The position numbers and the translations under genes are program-made. A DNA stretch of 64,000 bases from a bacterium (lineage in GTDB: Bacteria > Planctomycetota > Planctomycetia > Planctomycetales > Planctomycetaceae): positions 1 through 64,000 of the forward strand of contig WGMU01000111.1 in NCBI GenBank assembly GCA_016124895.1. Direction: 5' to 3'. Under the pieces are notes generated by a model that saw nothing but the letters and a program-made list of their open reading frames with translations, was not told the DNA's origin and did no database searches. Shown here piece after piece: positions 18,114 to 27,800 of the stretch; positions within the stretch are counted from its first letter, which is position 1; each line of letters opens with the position of its first letter.

Positions 18114-18818
18114 TTACAGGGAAGAGCTGACCGGGCGACTCCCCAGCTTTGTCAGCTCGCAGATGGCAGCGCCGTAATCGACTTCGTCGAAAATGGCACT
18201 GCCGACAACAAACAGTTCGGCTCCCGCCGCGGCACAGTCAGCGATGGTCGCAGGACCAATGCCGCCGTCCACCGAGAGCACCGTCTCCGGATGAGTCAGT
18301 TCACGCAGACGCTGCAGCTTATCCAGTGCGGCTGGCATGAATTTCTGCCCGCCAAAACCCGGCTCAACGCTCATCACGAGCACCAGGTCGCAGTCCGGCA
18401 GAAACTGTTCGATCGCTTCGACGGGCGTGCCGGGGTTAATGGCCAGTCCGGCCAGCCGTTCGGCAGCGCGAATCCGTCGCAGCAGCGGCCCGGAGTCCGG
18501 AACCGCTTCGTAGTGAAAGGTGATGGCTTCGCAGCCGGCTTTCAGGTACTCGTCGAGATACCGGTCCGGCTCGGAGATCATCAGGTGAGCATCGAAGATC
18601 GCATCCGTCATGGGACGCAGTCTCTCGAGCACCATTGGCCCGTAGGACAGATTGGGGACAAAGTGTCCGTCCATTACGTCGAGATGCAGGACGGCCGAAT
18701 TCGCGGCGTCCAGCAGTTCAATCTCCCGATGCAGATTGCCGAAGTCACACTTCAGCATCGAGGGAGCGACGATTGGTATCCGGCTTCGCAGCCTGTTGAG
18801 TATGGCCGAACGGCTCAT
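18114..18818 (-). CDS. rpe: Ribulose-phosphate 3-epimerase
   Basis: 234 residues from the ATG at 18816-18818. Rpe interconverts ribulose 5-phosphate and xylulose 5-phosphate in the pentose phosphate pathway. [11 protein letters not shown] starts the TIM barrel; [18 protein letters not shown] and DAHLMISEP carry metal-binding His and Asp residues; [20 protein letters not shown] and [12 protein letters not shown] complete the metal and phosphate sites. The frame is open 42 codons further upstream, but that part is Ser/Arg-rich and unlike the family, so I used the internal ATG. The gene just downstream starts 12 bases after the stop. Confidence 0.95.
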   Translation of the reverse strand: MSRSAILNRLRSRIPIVAPSMLKCDFGNLHREIELLDAANSAVLHLDVMDGHFVPNLSYGPMVLERLRPMTDAIFDAHLMISEPDRYLDEYLKAGCEAITFHYEAVPDSGPLLRRIRAAERLAGLAINPGTPVEAIEQFLPDCDLVLVMSVEPGFGGQKFMPAALDKLQRLRELTHPETVLSVDGGIGPATIADCAAAGAELFVVGSAIFDEVDYGAAICELTKLGSRPVSSSL

Positions 18819-19065
18819 GGGCGAAGGTGCCCCATTGAATTCAGAACGGTTGCCCCGGCCAGAGAACCACCGGGAAGAGCGGGACATTGAACCCAAACCG
18901 GGCTCCGCAATCAATTCCGAAGTCGAAACTGGTGAGCGGACCATCAGATTCCGATTCGTTGATGCTGGAATCTGCGACGCCTGGACGCGACAAAACGAGG
19001 GATTTCAAGACGAACAACCGCGAAGCAGCAGCAGAGACACCCTCGTTCAGAGCCCGGAGCTTGCC

Positions 19066-20580
19066 ATGAGACCGCTCGATTTTTCTCCCGCCGCGCGCAT
19101 GGTCGGTTTGCTGCTTTTGCTGACGGTACCTCTCCGTCCTGCTTTCGCCGCCGACCCACCGTCGCATACCGAAGCCCGTAAGGCTCTGGAGAAAGCCGTC
19201 AGTTTCTTCCGGAACGATGTCTCGGCGTCTGGTGGCTACCTGTGGCAGTACAGTGCTAATCTGAAGCTGCGCGAGGGCGAAAATGGCGCAACCGCCACTC
19301 AGGCCTGGGTGCAGCCGCCGGGGACTCCGACCGTCGGTGAGGCACTGCTCGAAGCGTACCTGCTCTGCGGTGAGCCTGTTCTGCTGGACTCTGCCAAAGC
19401 AACTGGCCACGCGCTCGTGCAGACGCAGCTCGTCTCCGGCGGCTGGGACTACCGCCTCGAATTCGACCCGCGGGAACGTTCGGGCTGGCAGTTCCTTGTC
19501 GATCAACAGGCCGGCCTGAAACTGAGTCCGAAGGCGAAGAACGTCACGACGCTCGACGATGACAACACACAGTCCGCCCTGCGCTTTCTGATGAAACTCG
19601 ACACGGTGCTCGACCACCGCGACAAGCCGCTTCACTCCTGCATCGAGTACGCGCTGTCGTCGCTGCTGAAAGCTCAGTACCCCAACGGCGCGTGGCCGCA
19701 ACGATTTTCCGAACCGCCGAACCCGGCCGACTTCCCCGTGCTGAAGGCGTCGTATCCGGACACGTGGCCGCGTGAGTACCCGAAGCTCGACTACCGCAGC
19801 TACTACACGTTCAACGACGACACGATCGCCGACCTGATCGACACGATGTTTCTGGCCGCAGAACTCTACAAGGCTCCGCAGTATGCCGCGGCAGCCGAGC
19901 GGGCTGGCGACTTCATCATCCTCGCGCAGATGCCCGACCCGCAGTCGGCCTGGGCCCAGCAGTACAACGCGAAAATGCAGCCCGCCTGGGCACGACGCTT
20001 CGAGCCGGCCTCGGTCACCGGCGGTGAATCGCAGGGCGTCATCCGGATTCTGATGACGATCTACCGTCACACGGGCAAGGACAAGTATCTCACGCCGATC
20101 CCGAAGGCACTCGACTGGCTGGAACGTTCGAAGCTTCCTGACGGCCGCCTCGCTCGCTTTTACGAGCTGAAGACGAACCGGCCGCTTTACTTCACGAAGA
20201 AGTACGAACTGACTTACGACGACAGCGACCTGCCGACGCACTATGGCTTCCAGATCGGCTCGAGCGTCAAACGGCTGCGCACTGAGTTCGACCAGATTCG
20301 ATCCCAGCCGCGCGAAACAACTCCGCTGTGGACGACGGACCGACGCAAGCCTGGCAACAGCAACTCGCTGCGTGCCGAAGTCCGACAGCTCGTTGATTCA
20401 ATGGACACCCGCGGTGCATGGCTCGAAGAAGGCCGCCTCAAGGACGTTGGCGACGACCGGGCGCAGCCGATCATCACGACGAAGACCTTCATCCGCAACC
20501 TCCGCACGCTGAGCCGCTATCTTGCCGCGACAGATTCGGACTCATCGCGGAAACGTGTGGGGACCAGCAGTATCCGGTGA
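19066..20580 (+). CDS. Secreted pectate lyase, polysaccharide lyase family 10 type
   Basis: 504 residues from the ATG at 19066, which has GGAG 6 bases upstream. Residues 1-28 are a signal peptide (MVGLLLLLTVPLRPAFA, cleavage before ADP). The mature part has the family's blocks: LDDDNTQSALRFL, QYPNGAWPQRF, YYTFNDDTIADLID, AWAQQYNAKMQPAWARRFEP and SVTGGESQGVIRILM. The Arg in ARRFEP is a candidate for the catalytic base of family 10 lyases. It would cleave polygalacturonate by beta-elimination in the periplasm or outside. The gene is divergent from rpe. The open frame reaches back to 18652 but that section overlaps rpe antisense and is not used. Confidence 0.85.
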   Translation: MRPLDFSPAARMVGLLLLLTVPLRPAFAADPPSHTEARKALEKAVSFFRNDVSASGGYLWQYSANLKLREGENGATATQAWVQPPGTPTVGEALLEAYLLCGEPVLLDSAKATGHALVQTQLVSGGWDYRLEFDPRERSGWQFLVDQQAGLKLSPKAKNVTTLDDDNTQSALRFLMKLDTVLDHRDKPLHSCIEYALSSLLKAQYPNGAWPQRFSEPPNPADFPVLKASYPDTWPREYPKLDYRSYYTFNDDTIADLIDTMFLAAELYKAPQYAAAAERAGDFIILAQMPDPQSAWAQQYNAKMQPAWARRFEPASVTGGESQGVIRILMTIYRHTGKDKYLTPIPKALDWLERSKLPDGRLARFYELKTNRPLYFTKKYELTYDDSDLPTHYGFQIGSSVKRLRTEFDQIRSQPRETTPLWTTDRRKPGNSNSLRAEVRQLVDSMDTRGAWLEEGRLKDVGDDRAQPIITTKTFIRNLRTLSRYLAATDSDSSRKRVGTSSIR

Positions 20581-20820
20581 GTCGGTGTCTGGCGGAGTAC
20601 GGTGGCTTCTGAGTCGAGAGCGTTCCCGGTTGCGGTCGCCGTACAGCCGGTGGTGGAGCAGTTTGATTCTGCTGTCAGTGCCTTCCCGGAGATCAGTTGA
20701 GAGCGCGTGTCCCGGTCTCTGCAGCGCATGCCTCCTCTGCTGCCGGACCTGTTCTCTCTGGCGACTCTGATCGACTGGAACAGCGGACCGTGTCGGAGTC
20801 AACACGTCGGAGTGAATCTG

Positions 20821-21150
20821 ATGGCTTTCAATGAACATCACGCGGAACGTGTTCGCAGCCACTTCGCACGACGTCGGAACATTGTTGAGATGAAAATGTT
20901 CGGCGGCGTCGGCTTTCTCCTCAACGGCAACATGTGCGTTGGCGTCTGGAAGGACTTTCTGATTCTGAGAGTAGGCCCGCAGAAGTACGAAGCGGCCTTG
21001 GCTGAGCCCTTTGCCAGAGAATTCGACATCACCGGCCGCGTGATGAAAGGCTGGGTCATGGTTGAGCCGGAAGGTTTTGAATGGGACGACGACCTGCAGA
21101 ACTGGATTCAGCTCGCGCTTCGGTTTGTGAGAACTCTGCCTGCCAGATAG
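20821..21150 (+). CDS. TfoX N-terminal domain protein
   Basis: 109 residues. KMFGGVGFLLNGNMCVGVWKD and LILRVGPQKYEAAL followed by GWVMVEPEGF match the TfoX_N fold, which in gamma-proteobacteria is part of the competence regulator TfoX but in other phyla occurs alone with no known function. GGAG lies 8 bases upstream of the ATG at 20821, which fits better than the longer frame from 20707. No competence gene is nearby. Confidence 0.8.
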   Translation: MAFNEHHAERVRSHFARRRNIVEMKMFGGVGFLLNGNMCVGVWKDFLILRVGPQKYEAALAEPFAREFDITGRVMKGWVMVEPEGFEWDDDLQNWIQLALRFVRTLPAR

Positions 21151-21429
21151 TCGCAGCATGGGCGACCAGGGAAACTGGTAATGCTGTCACTCCACTCATT
21201 CGGGCCGTCGAGTTCAGTCAGCGGTTCTGTGTGAGTGATATTGCGGGACTGAGTTCGCTGCGGGCGCGCACCACCTCGTCTGAAATCTTCGCTCTCTGGA
21301 AGACACGTCGGTGCATTAAAGTGACGTCGAAGTGCTGGTTTCTGATGGTCAGTCTCCTCCAGGCAACGCTCGACAGCGCAGGAAGAGTGGTTTGCAAATC
21401 GCTCCCCGCGCAGAATGAACTGATTGAAA

Positions 21430-22017
21430 ATGCCTGACATCACACAACTGATCAATCTCGCGGAATCCGGCGATGACACGGCCGTGCGGGAGCTGTTCGA
21501 TCGAGTTTATGCGGACCTGAAGCGCATGGCGGCGAGCCGGCTGGCCAGTGAAAAGTCGGGGCAGACGCTGCAGCCGACGGCGCTCGTTCACGAGGTCTAT
21601 CTGCGGCTGTTTGGCGGCACTCGCAGTGGCGACGCTCGGGAGGGAGCCTGGGATTCGCGCGGGCACTTCTTTGCGGCGGCGGCCGAAGCGATGCGGAGGA
21701 TTCTGGTCGAAGCGGCTCGCAGCCGCGGCCGACTGAAACGCGGCGGCGATCGGAACCGTGTTTTCCTTGATCCCGACAGTATCGCCGCGCCGGATCTGGC
21801 AGACGAACTGCTGGCGCTCAATGAAGCACTCGAAGCGCTGGCGGCGATCGATCCGCAGTCCGCGAAACTGGTCTCGCTGCGTTTTTTCGGGGGGCTGACG
21901 ATCAAGGAAGCGGCCACTGCGCTCGGGATTGCCCCGCGGACGGCCGACGCCTGCTGGGCCTACGCCCGTGCCTGGCTGCTCGCCCGAATGCAGAATTCTT
22001 CCAGGTGTGACGATTGA
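21430..22017 (+). CDS. ECF sigma factor, TIGR02999 type
   Basis: 195 residues from the ATG at 21430. Region 2: ELFDRVYADLKRMAASRLASE, then TLQPTALVHEVYLRL and FFAAAAEAMRRILVEAARSRGRLKRGG, the typical pattern of this planctomycete-enriched subfamily. Region 4: LEALAAIDPQSAKLVSLRFFGGLTIKEAATALGIAPRT (read in pieces) is the -35-recognition helix-turn-helix. No anti-sigma gene is adjacent; a membrane Ser/Thr kinase gene follows, and kinase control of such sigma factors is known in this phylum. A promoter-like motif begins 7 bases after the stop codon. Confidence 0.93.
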   Translation: MPDITQLINLAESGDDTAVRELFDRVYADLKRMAASRLASEKSGQTLQPTALVHEVYLRLFGGTRSGDAREGAWDSRGHFFAAAAEAMRRILVEAARSRGRLKRGGDRNRVFLDPDSIAAPDLADELLALNEALEALAAIDPQSAKLVSLRFFGGLTIKEAATALGIAPRTADACWAYARAWLLARMQNSSRCDD

Positions 22018-22023
22018 ATTTCG

Positions 22024-22060
22024 GGAATTCTTCTGCGCATCTTCGAGCCCGCTGTCGCAT
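22024..22060 (+). promoter_or_regulatory. Two-part promoter-like motif upstream of the kinase gene
   Basis: GGAATTCTTCTGCGCA, 12 bases, then CTGTCGCAT. The same arrangement recurs at 24713-24750 before the giant gene, with GCGCA and CTGTCGCAT again separated by 12 bases. The two halves and their conserved spacing look like -35 and -10 elements. The 3' end lies 188 bases before the kinase ATG. Confidence 0.6.
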
Positions 22061-22248
22061 GGGGGAATGAGGCAGATTCCGGCGGAGGCGGGTCTTCACG
22101 ATGAGGCTTTTCAGACGCAGGCCGAAACGCTGCGCAAGTTTCCCTGCAAAGACCACGGCGTTCGGCTTGCCTTGACACGGTATCAGCCGGGCAGGCTGCA
22201 CGAGATACACAGATAATTTGACGGAATGGTTTTTCGCCAGGCACTGAG

Positions 22249-24633
22249 ATGGCACAGTCCGAACAAGAGATTTTCATCGAAGCTCTGTCGTTCCCCGCCG
22301 GGACCGAGCGGAACGCGTTTCTTGACAGGGTCTGCGAGCGCGACTCGCCACTGCGGCAACGAATCGACGAACTGCTGCGTCTGCACGCCAGCGAGGATTC
22401 GGTGCTCGACCGGCAGCCCCTCGAAATCGTCGGCTCGCTGTCGCTGCTGGGAGCCTCAGCAGGCGACGAGCACTCCGAGGAAGAATTCGCGAATGAAGTC
22501 GACGTGACGTTCGAAGCGCTGAAGCCGCATCTGCTCGAACCGTCGCGTGAGGACGCACTCGGACGACTCGGGCATTACGATCTGCTGGAAGTGCTTGGTC
22601 AGGGCGGTTACGGGATCGTATTCAAGGCATTCGACGCGAAGCTCGACCGGCTGGTCGCGATCAAAGTGCTGCTGCCGCATCTGGCCGCGACGTCGCCTCC
22701 GCGGCGGCGGTTTCTGCGCGAAGCCCGGGCCGCCGCTGCGGTCCATCACGAAAACGTCGTGCAGATCTACGCCGTCGAGGAATCTCCGTTGCCGTATCTC
22801 GTGATGGAGTTTGTCTCCGGCGAAACGCTGCAGCAGCGGTCGGACCGGATCGGGCCGTTCGAGCCTGAAGAGGTTATCCGGCTGGGGCTGCAGATCGTGC
22901 GCGGACTGGGGGCAGCTCACGAGAAGGGTCTGATCCATCGAGACATCAAGCCCGGCAATATCCTGATCGAAGACTGCATCGACGGTCGGGCGAAGCTGGG
23001 CGACTTCGGTCTCGCCCGGACGGTCGACGATGCCAGTAACTCGTTCAGCGGAGCCGTGCTCGGCACGCCGATGTACATGTCGCCCGAGCAGGTGCTGGGT
23101 GAAGAACTTGATCAGCGGTCAGACCTCTTCAGCCTCGGCAGCCTGCTGTATCTGATGGTTGCCGGCCGGCCTCCATTCCGCGCTCCGAGTACACTGGCCG
23201 TGTTGAAACGGGTTGCCGAAGACCGGCCGCGGTCGATTCGTGACATCATCCCGGAAGTGCCGACGGGGCTGTGCGATGTCATCGCAATGCTGCACGAGAA
23301 GTCACGCGACGACCGGTATGGCTCCGCCCGGGAAGTCGCCACAACGCTCGAAACCTGCCTGACGAATCCGACGCAGCGGCGACCGCGACGGCGCGCGAGC
23401 GACCGGTTTCCGGGCCGGCTGCTGCGGCATCCGGCGTTCGTCGTTCTCGCCGTTCTGCTGCTCGGATTTCTGGTCTGCGAGGCGACCGGTTTAACGGCGT
23501 TCGTACGAGCCCGTTCGTCCGACGCCAGCCACGTCGCCGGATCGGCACCTCCAACAGGCGGGCCGCGCGACGCTCTGGCCGAAGCCGGGGGCACTGTTCC
23601 GCTCGAAGCCGGGAACGAGACTTTGGATGCGTCGCAGGAAGCGACGGCTGCGTCTGGCGAGTCGACACCGGTTGCGATTCCCGGCCGCACAAGTTCGAAC
23701 ATCGTCGTGACGAGTACGCTCGACGACGGACGTGTGGGCACGTTGCGCTGGGCGGTACAGCAGGGGAATCTGCATCATGGCGAGGACTCGATCACGTTTT
23801 CGCCGGATGTCTTCAAGCAGCCGCAGACGATCACGCTGACCGCCGGGCCGCTGGTTCTGGCCGATTCCGCTCTAACCACCATTCAGGGGGCGGCTGCGGG
23901 AGTGACGATCAGCGGCGATCAGAAGTTTCAGGTGTTCGTCATTGGAGCATCTTCTGATCGAGAGGGTGCGGCGCAGGCAGCGATCGCGAATCTGACGATC
24001 GCCGAAGGTCGCGTGACTGAAGAACTGCGCATCGGCGGCGGAATTCTTGTGCGCAATGGTTCGACACTGACCATGACCGGCTGCCTGCTCCGCGACAACG
24101 AGGCGATGCTCGAAGGCGGCGGAGGCGGGGCAGCCTTTATCAATGGCGGAAAGCTCGTCATGTCGAACTGCACTCTGACCCGGAACCGCGCCTGCGAAGG
24201 TGGCGCGATCAAGAATTACACAGGGACGGCACGAGTGACAAATTGCACCTTTGTCGACAACTCGGCGAATATCGGCGGAGGCTTCTACACGCTGGGTTAC
24301 AACATCGCTCGAACGGAAATCAATAACTGCTTGTTCGTCATTTCGCCCGGCAACGACAGCGTGTTTTTCGACGGTTTTGAAGTCACCGGCGACTTCAACC
24401 TGACCAGCGACGGCAGCGCGCCCGGCTCGCACACGCAGTCGAGCGCCGACGTTCGACTCGGGCCGCTGGGACAGTACGGTGGGGCGACCGAAACGTTCCC
24501 GCTCCTGACCGGCAGTTCGGCTCTCGACGCCGGCAGCAATGACCTCGTCCCGACCGAAACTCGCACGGATCAGCGCGGTCTGGACCGAATCGTCAACGAC
24601 GCGGTCGACATCGGTGCCTTTGAGGTGCAGTGA
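22249..24633 (+). CDS. Membrane Ser/Thr kinase with extracellular beta-helix sensor
   Basis: 794 residues. Residues 1-55 carry the helical N-terminal block common to planctomycete kinases (FIEALSFPAGTERNAFLDRVC). Kinase domain about 107-375: LGQGGYGIVFKAF, VAIKVLLPH, HRDIKPGNI with catalytic D232, LGDFGLAR and GTPMYMSPEQ, all intact. One TM helix (about 398-418, FVVLAVLLLGFLVCEATGL). The outer half (about 480-794) starts VVTSTLDDGRVGTLRWAVQQGN, a CSLREA-type opening, has Gly/Asn-rich beta-helix rungs such as SNCTLTRNRACEGGAIKN, and closes with DQRGLDRIVNDAVDIGAFE, a choice-of-anchor-Q end. It sits between the sigma gene and the giant gene, both on the same strand. Confidence 0.93.
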   Translation: MAQSEQEIFIEALSFPAGTERNAFLDRVCERDSPLRQRIDELLRLHASEDSVLDRQPLEIVGSLSLLGASAGDEHSEEEFANEVDVTFEALKPHLLEPSREDALGRLGHYDLLEVLGQGGYGIVFKAFDAKLDRLVAIKVLLPHLAATSPPRRRFLREARAAAAVHHENVVQIYAVEESPLPYLVMEFVSGETLQQRSDRIGPFEPEEVIRLGLQIVRGLGAAHEKGLIHRDIKPGNILIEDCIDGRAKLGDFGLARTVDDASNSFSGAVLGTPMYMSPEQVLGEELDQRSDLFSLGSLLYLMVAGRPPFRAPSTLAVLKRVAEDRPRSIRDIIPEVPTGLCDVIAMLHEKSRDDRYGSAREVATTLETCLTNPTQRRPRRRASDRFPGRLLRHPAFVVLAVLLLGFLVCEATGLTAFVRARSSDASHVAGSAPPTGGPRDALAEAGGTVPLEAGNETLDASQEATAASGESTPVAIPGRTSSNIVVTSTLDDGRVGTLRWAVQQGNLHHGEDSITFSPDVFKQPQTITLTAGPLVLADSALTTIQGAAAGVTISGDQKFQVFVIGASSDREGAAQAAIANLTIAEGRVTEELRIGGGILVRNGSTLTMTGCLLRDNEAMLEGGGGGAAFINGGKLVMSNCTLTRNRACEGGAIKNYTGTARVTNCTFVDNSANIGGGFYTLGYNIARTEINNCLFVISPGNDSVFFDGFEVTGDFNLTSDGSAPGSHTQSSADVRLGPLGQYGGATETFPLLTGSSALDAGSNDLVPTETRTDQRGLDRIVNDAVDIGAFEVQ

Positions 24634-24712
24634 CGATTTCGCACAGTGCCCCATGAATCGGCAGCCCGTCCTGCCAGTCAGGACCGTCTCTGCGGCGCCC
24701 CGCAACAATCCA

Positions 24713-24750
24713 GGAATTTTTCTTGCGCAATTCCGCCAGCTCTGTCGCAT
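24713..24750 (+). promoter_or_regulatory. Two-part promoter-like motif upstream of the giant gene
   Basis: GGAATTTTTCTTGCGCA, 12 bases, then CTGTCGCAT, matching the copy at 22024-22060 except for one extra T in the first half. It ends 96 bases before the giant gene's ATG. Its recurrence only before these two genes points to common control, plausibly by the adjacent ECF sigma factor. Confidence 0.6.
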
Positions 24751-24846
24751 GTCGCGGTGCGGGGTTCGCCTCAACGACTCTCGGGTGCGCGTCCGTCCCC
24801 GATGTAACAGACCGCAGTCGTTCCAGCAGCCCCGCTGGAGCCGGTC

Positions 24847-27800
24847 ATGTCGAAACGCTTTTTTTCGCGTCTATTTCTGAATCCCTTCAATTACCAGAGC
24901 CGGTCCCGCAAAGGGAGCTGGCGACGCTGGCTGCGGCAGCGAGCCAGCCGGCCGGTCAGCCGCGTCGAGTCGCTCGAAGCGCGGCAGATGCTGACGGCGG
25001 ACTATTCCTACCTGGCCGTTGATGCGACGCCGCTGCAGCTTCAGGTCAGTGGCGGGCAGCTTCAGGTTGTTGAGAGTGAGTCGCCGTCGACCGTCCTGTT
25101 CTCGCAGGCCGTCGCCGCGACGAACGAGGTCCTCATCGACGGCAACGGTCAGGACGTCGCACTGACGATTGATGTCAGCGTCCCGGCATTTGCCCGAGGC
25201 ATCAGCTTCGTCGCCGAGGCCGGAAAGACCGCGCTGGTCGCTCCGGACGGCAGCAACGTCTGGACGATCACCGGCGACCAGTCTGGCACGCTGAACGGCA
25301 TCGTTCAGTTCTCCGGCGTCAACACGCTCGTCGGCGGCGCGGGCAACGACCGTTATCAGTTGAACGCGAACAGCAATCTCGGCTCGCTGGCGATCGACGA
25401 AACGGCCGGTGGCATCGACACACTCGACTTCAGCAGTACGTCGAGCGGCCTGACCGTCGACCTGTCCAGCGCCCTGGAGCAGACGGTCAACTCGAAACTG
25501 AAGCTGCTGCTGACCAGCGGCGAGTCGATCGAAAACGTGGTCGGCGGCAGCGGAGCCGACAACCTGTCAGGCAACGAACTCGCCAACACGATCACCGGCG
25601 GCGCGGGGAACGACACACTGAGCGGAGGAGGCAGTGACGACGTTTACCTGTTCGGGGCGAACTTCGGAGCCGACACGATCTCCGAAGAAAGCGGCGCGTC
25701 GAACGGCGGCTTCGACGCGATCGACACAACGGCCATCTCCAGCAACACGACCGTCCGCAAGCTGAGCGACGGCATGTACTCGCTCACGGTCAGCGGCGGC
25801 AGCATCGCATTCGGCAATGTTGAAAAACTCGCGGCCGGTTCCGGCACCAACACGCTGGATTATTCGAGTGCGTCGTCGGGCGTCTTTGTGAACCTGTCGA
25901 CGCGGTTCGCCGACGACTTCACGGAAGTCAGCGGCTTCCGCAATGTGATCGGATCGAGCTTCGATGACACGATCGTCGGCAACGATCAGGCCAACGTGAT
26001 CAGCGGCGGCCTCGGCAACGACCGGCTCGCCGGCGAGGGCGCGTCCGACACAATCGATGGCGGCGGCGGTTACGACACGCTGACCGAGGTCCGCGACGCG
26101 AACTTTGTGCTGACGAATACCGCACTCGCCGTTACCGGCACCGGTCTCTCGGAAAACACCTCGCTGAACCGGATCGACAGTGTCACGCTGGTCGGCGGCC
26201 TCGGAGCGAACATGCTCGATGCGAGCGGGTTTCGACCGTTGCTGGCGACGACCGATCTGGCGGGGCTGAATCTCGGCGATGGCGTTGATCTGTCGGCGAA
26301 CGATCTGCGGCTGCGACTGACAGACGGCAGTGTGGCCGCCGTCAATCTCGCCGGAGCGAGCACAATTCAGGACGTGCTGAACGCGATCGCCGCGGCGGCG
26401 TCCGGGAAGCTCACCGCGACGCTGAACACCGACTCAAACGCCATTGTGGTGACGCAGACGACTGGCAATGGAGCGGGCAGTCTGTCGTTCTCCTCGACAT
26501 CGTCACTGGCGGCGGACCTCGGCCTGAACATCACCGGCAGCGGCAGTGTGCTGACGAGCCTGCGAACGGTCGCGCGCGGAGCGACTCTTGACGGTGGCTC
26601 GACGATTCCGCTGTCCGTGCTGAATAACGGCACGGGAGTGCGGACGACCGACGAGATGCACCTGCTGCTGCGCGGCCGCGAAAGCACGACACCGCTCAGC
26701 GTGCTCAATCAGGGAACTGGAGTCCGGACAGTCGTTGGCAACGACTTCCAGATCACGCTGACAGACGGCCTGACCGTCAACGTGGATCTGAATTCCAGCA
26801 TGACGCTGCGACAGGCGATCGACGCGATCACGACCGCGGCCAACGCCGTTGCGTCTGGCCGCTTGTCCGTCGAACTCGACGCGCAACTGGGGACAGCGCT
26901 GGTTCTGACCGATGCCACAGACGCCGGAGGTAACCTGAAGGTCGCGTCGCTCAATGGCTCGTTCGCCGCTGACGATCTGGGGCTTCTGGTGGGCAGTACA
27001 GGGGCGAAGCTCGAAGGTGCTCCGCTCGGGGAAATCGCGGCCGATCTGCGCGTCACAATGACTGATGGCGAGTCGGTCGAGATTGATCTGAGCGGCCTGA
27101 CAACGCTCGATCAGGTCATCGAGCGACTCAACACGTTTGGAGAAGGCATCAGCGTCACGGTGAACGCATCGGGAACCGGGATGGTCGTGCGAGACACGAC
27201 CAACGGCCCCGGCAATCTGAAGATCGAAGCGTTGAACGGTTCGCTGGCCGCGGCTGACCTGGGCATCGTCGGCATCGGATCGGGCGGAGTGATCAACGGC
27301 ACGAGCATCGTCAGCGGCAGCCTGCGACTGGATGGCCGCAACGACGCCGACACGCTCATCGGCACGACGGGCGACGACTTCCTGATCACTGGCGGCGGCG
27401 GCGACGCACTCTTTGGCGGCGTGGGTACGGATACTGTGGTCGCGGCACGCGATACGAACATGACGCTCAGCAACGGGAGTCTCGCGCTGGGCACTGGCGA
27501 TGCGGCGTCGCTCAACAGCATCGAACAGGCGCAACTGGCGGGCGGCAACAGCGCGAACGCGATCAACGCGGCGGCCTTCAGTCTCGGCTCGGTCACGATC
27601 ATCGGCGGAGCCGGCAACGACACTCTGACGGGCGGTGCCGGCGATGACCTGCTGTTCGGCGGCGCGGGCGCGGACACAATCGACGGTCAGGGCGGCACCG
27701 ACCGCATCGCCGAAGGCGGCCAGCGCATCGTGCTCGACAGTCTGGGTCATGGCGTGGGTGGAGCGGCGACGGTGGACCTGGCGGAGGGGACGAACGAAAC

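Noticed and set aside
18841-20241. Minus-strand frame of 466 codons opposite the pectate lyase gene
   Set aside because: The plus-strand frame has a signal peptide and family motifs; the minus frame has none.
26503-27750. Minus-strand frame of 415 codons within the giant gene
   Set aside because: It is opposite RTX-rich coding DNA, its Arg/Asp/Val-rich text follows from the codon structure of the other strand, and no motif is present.
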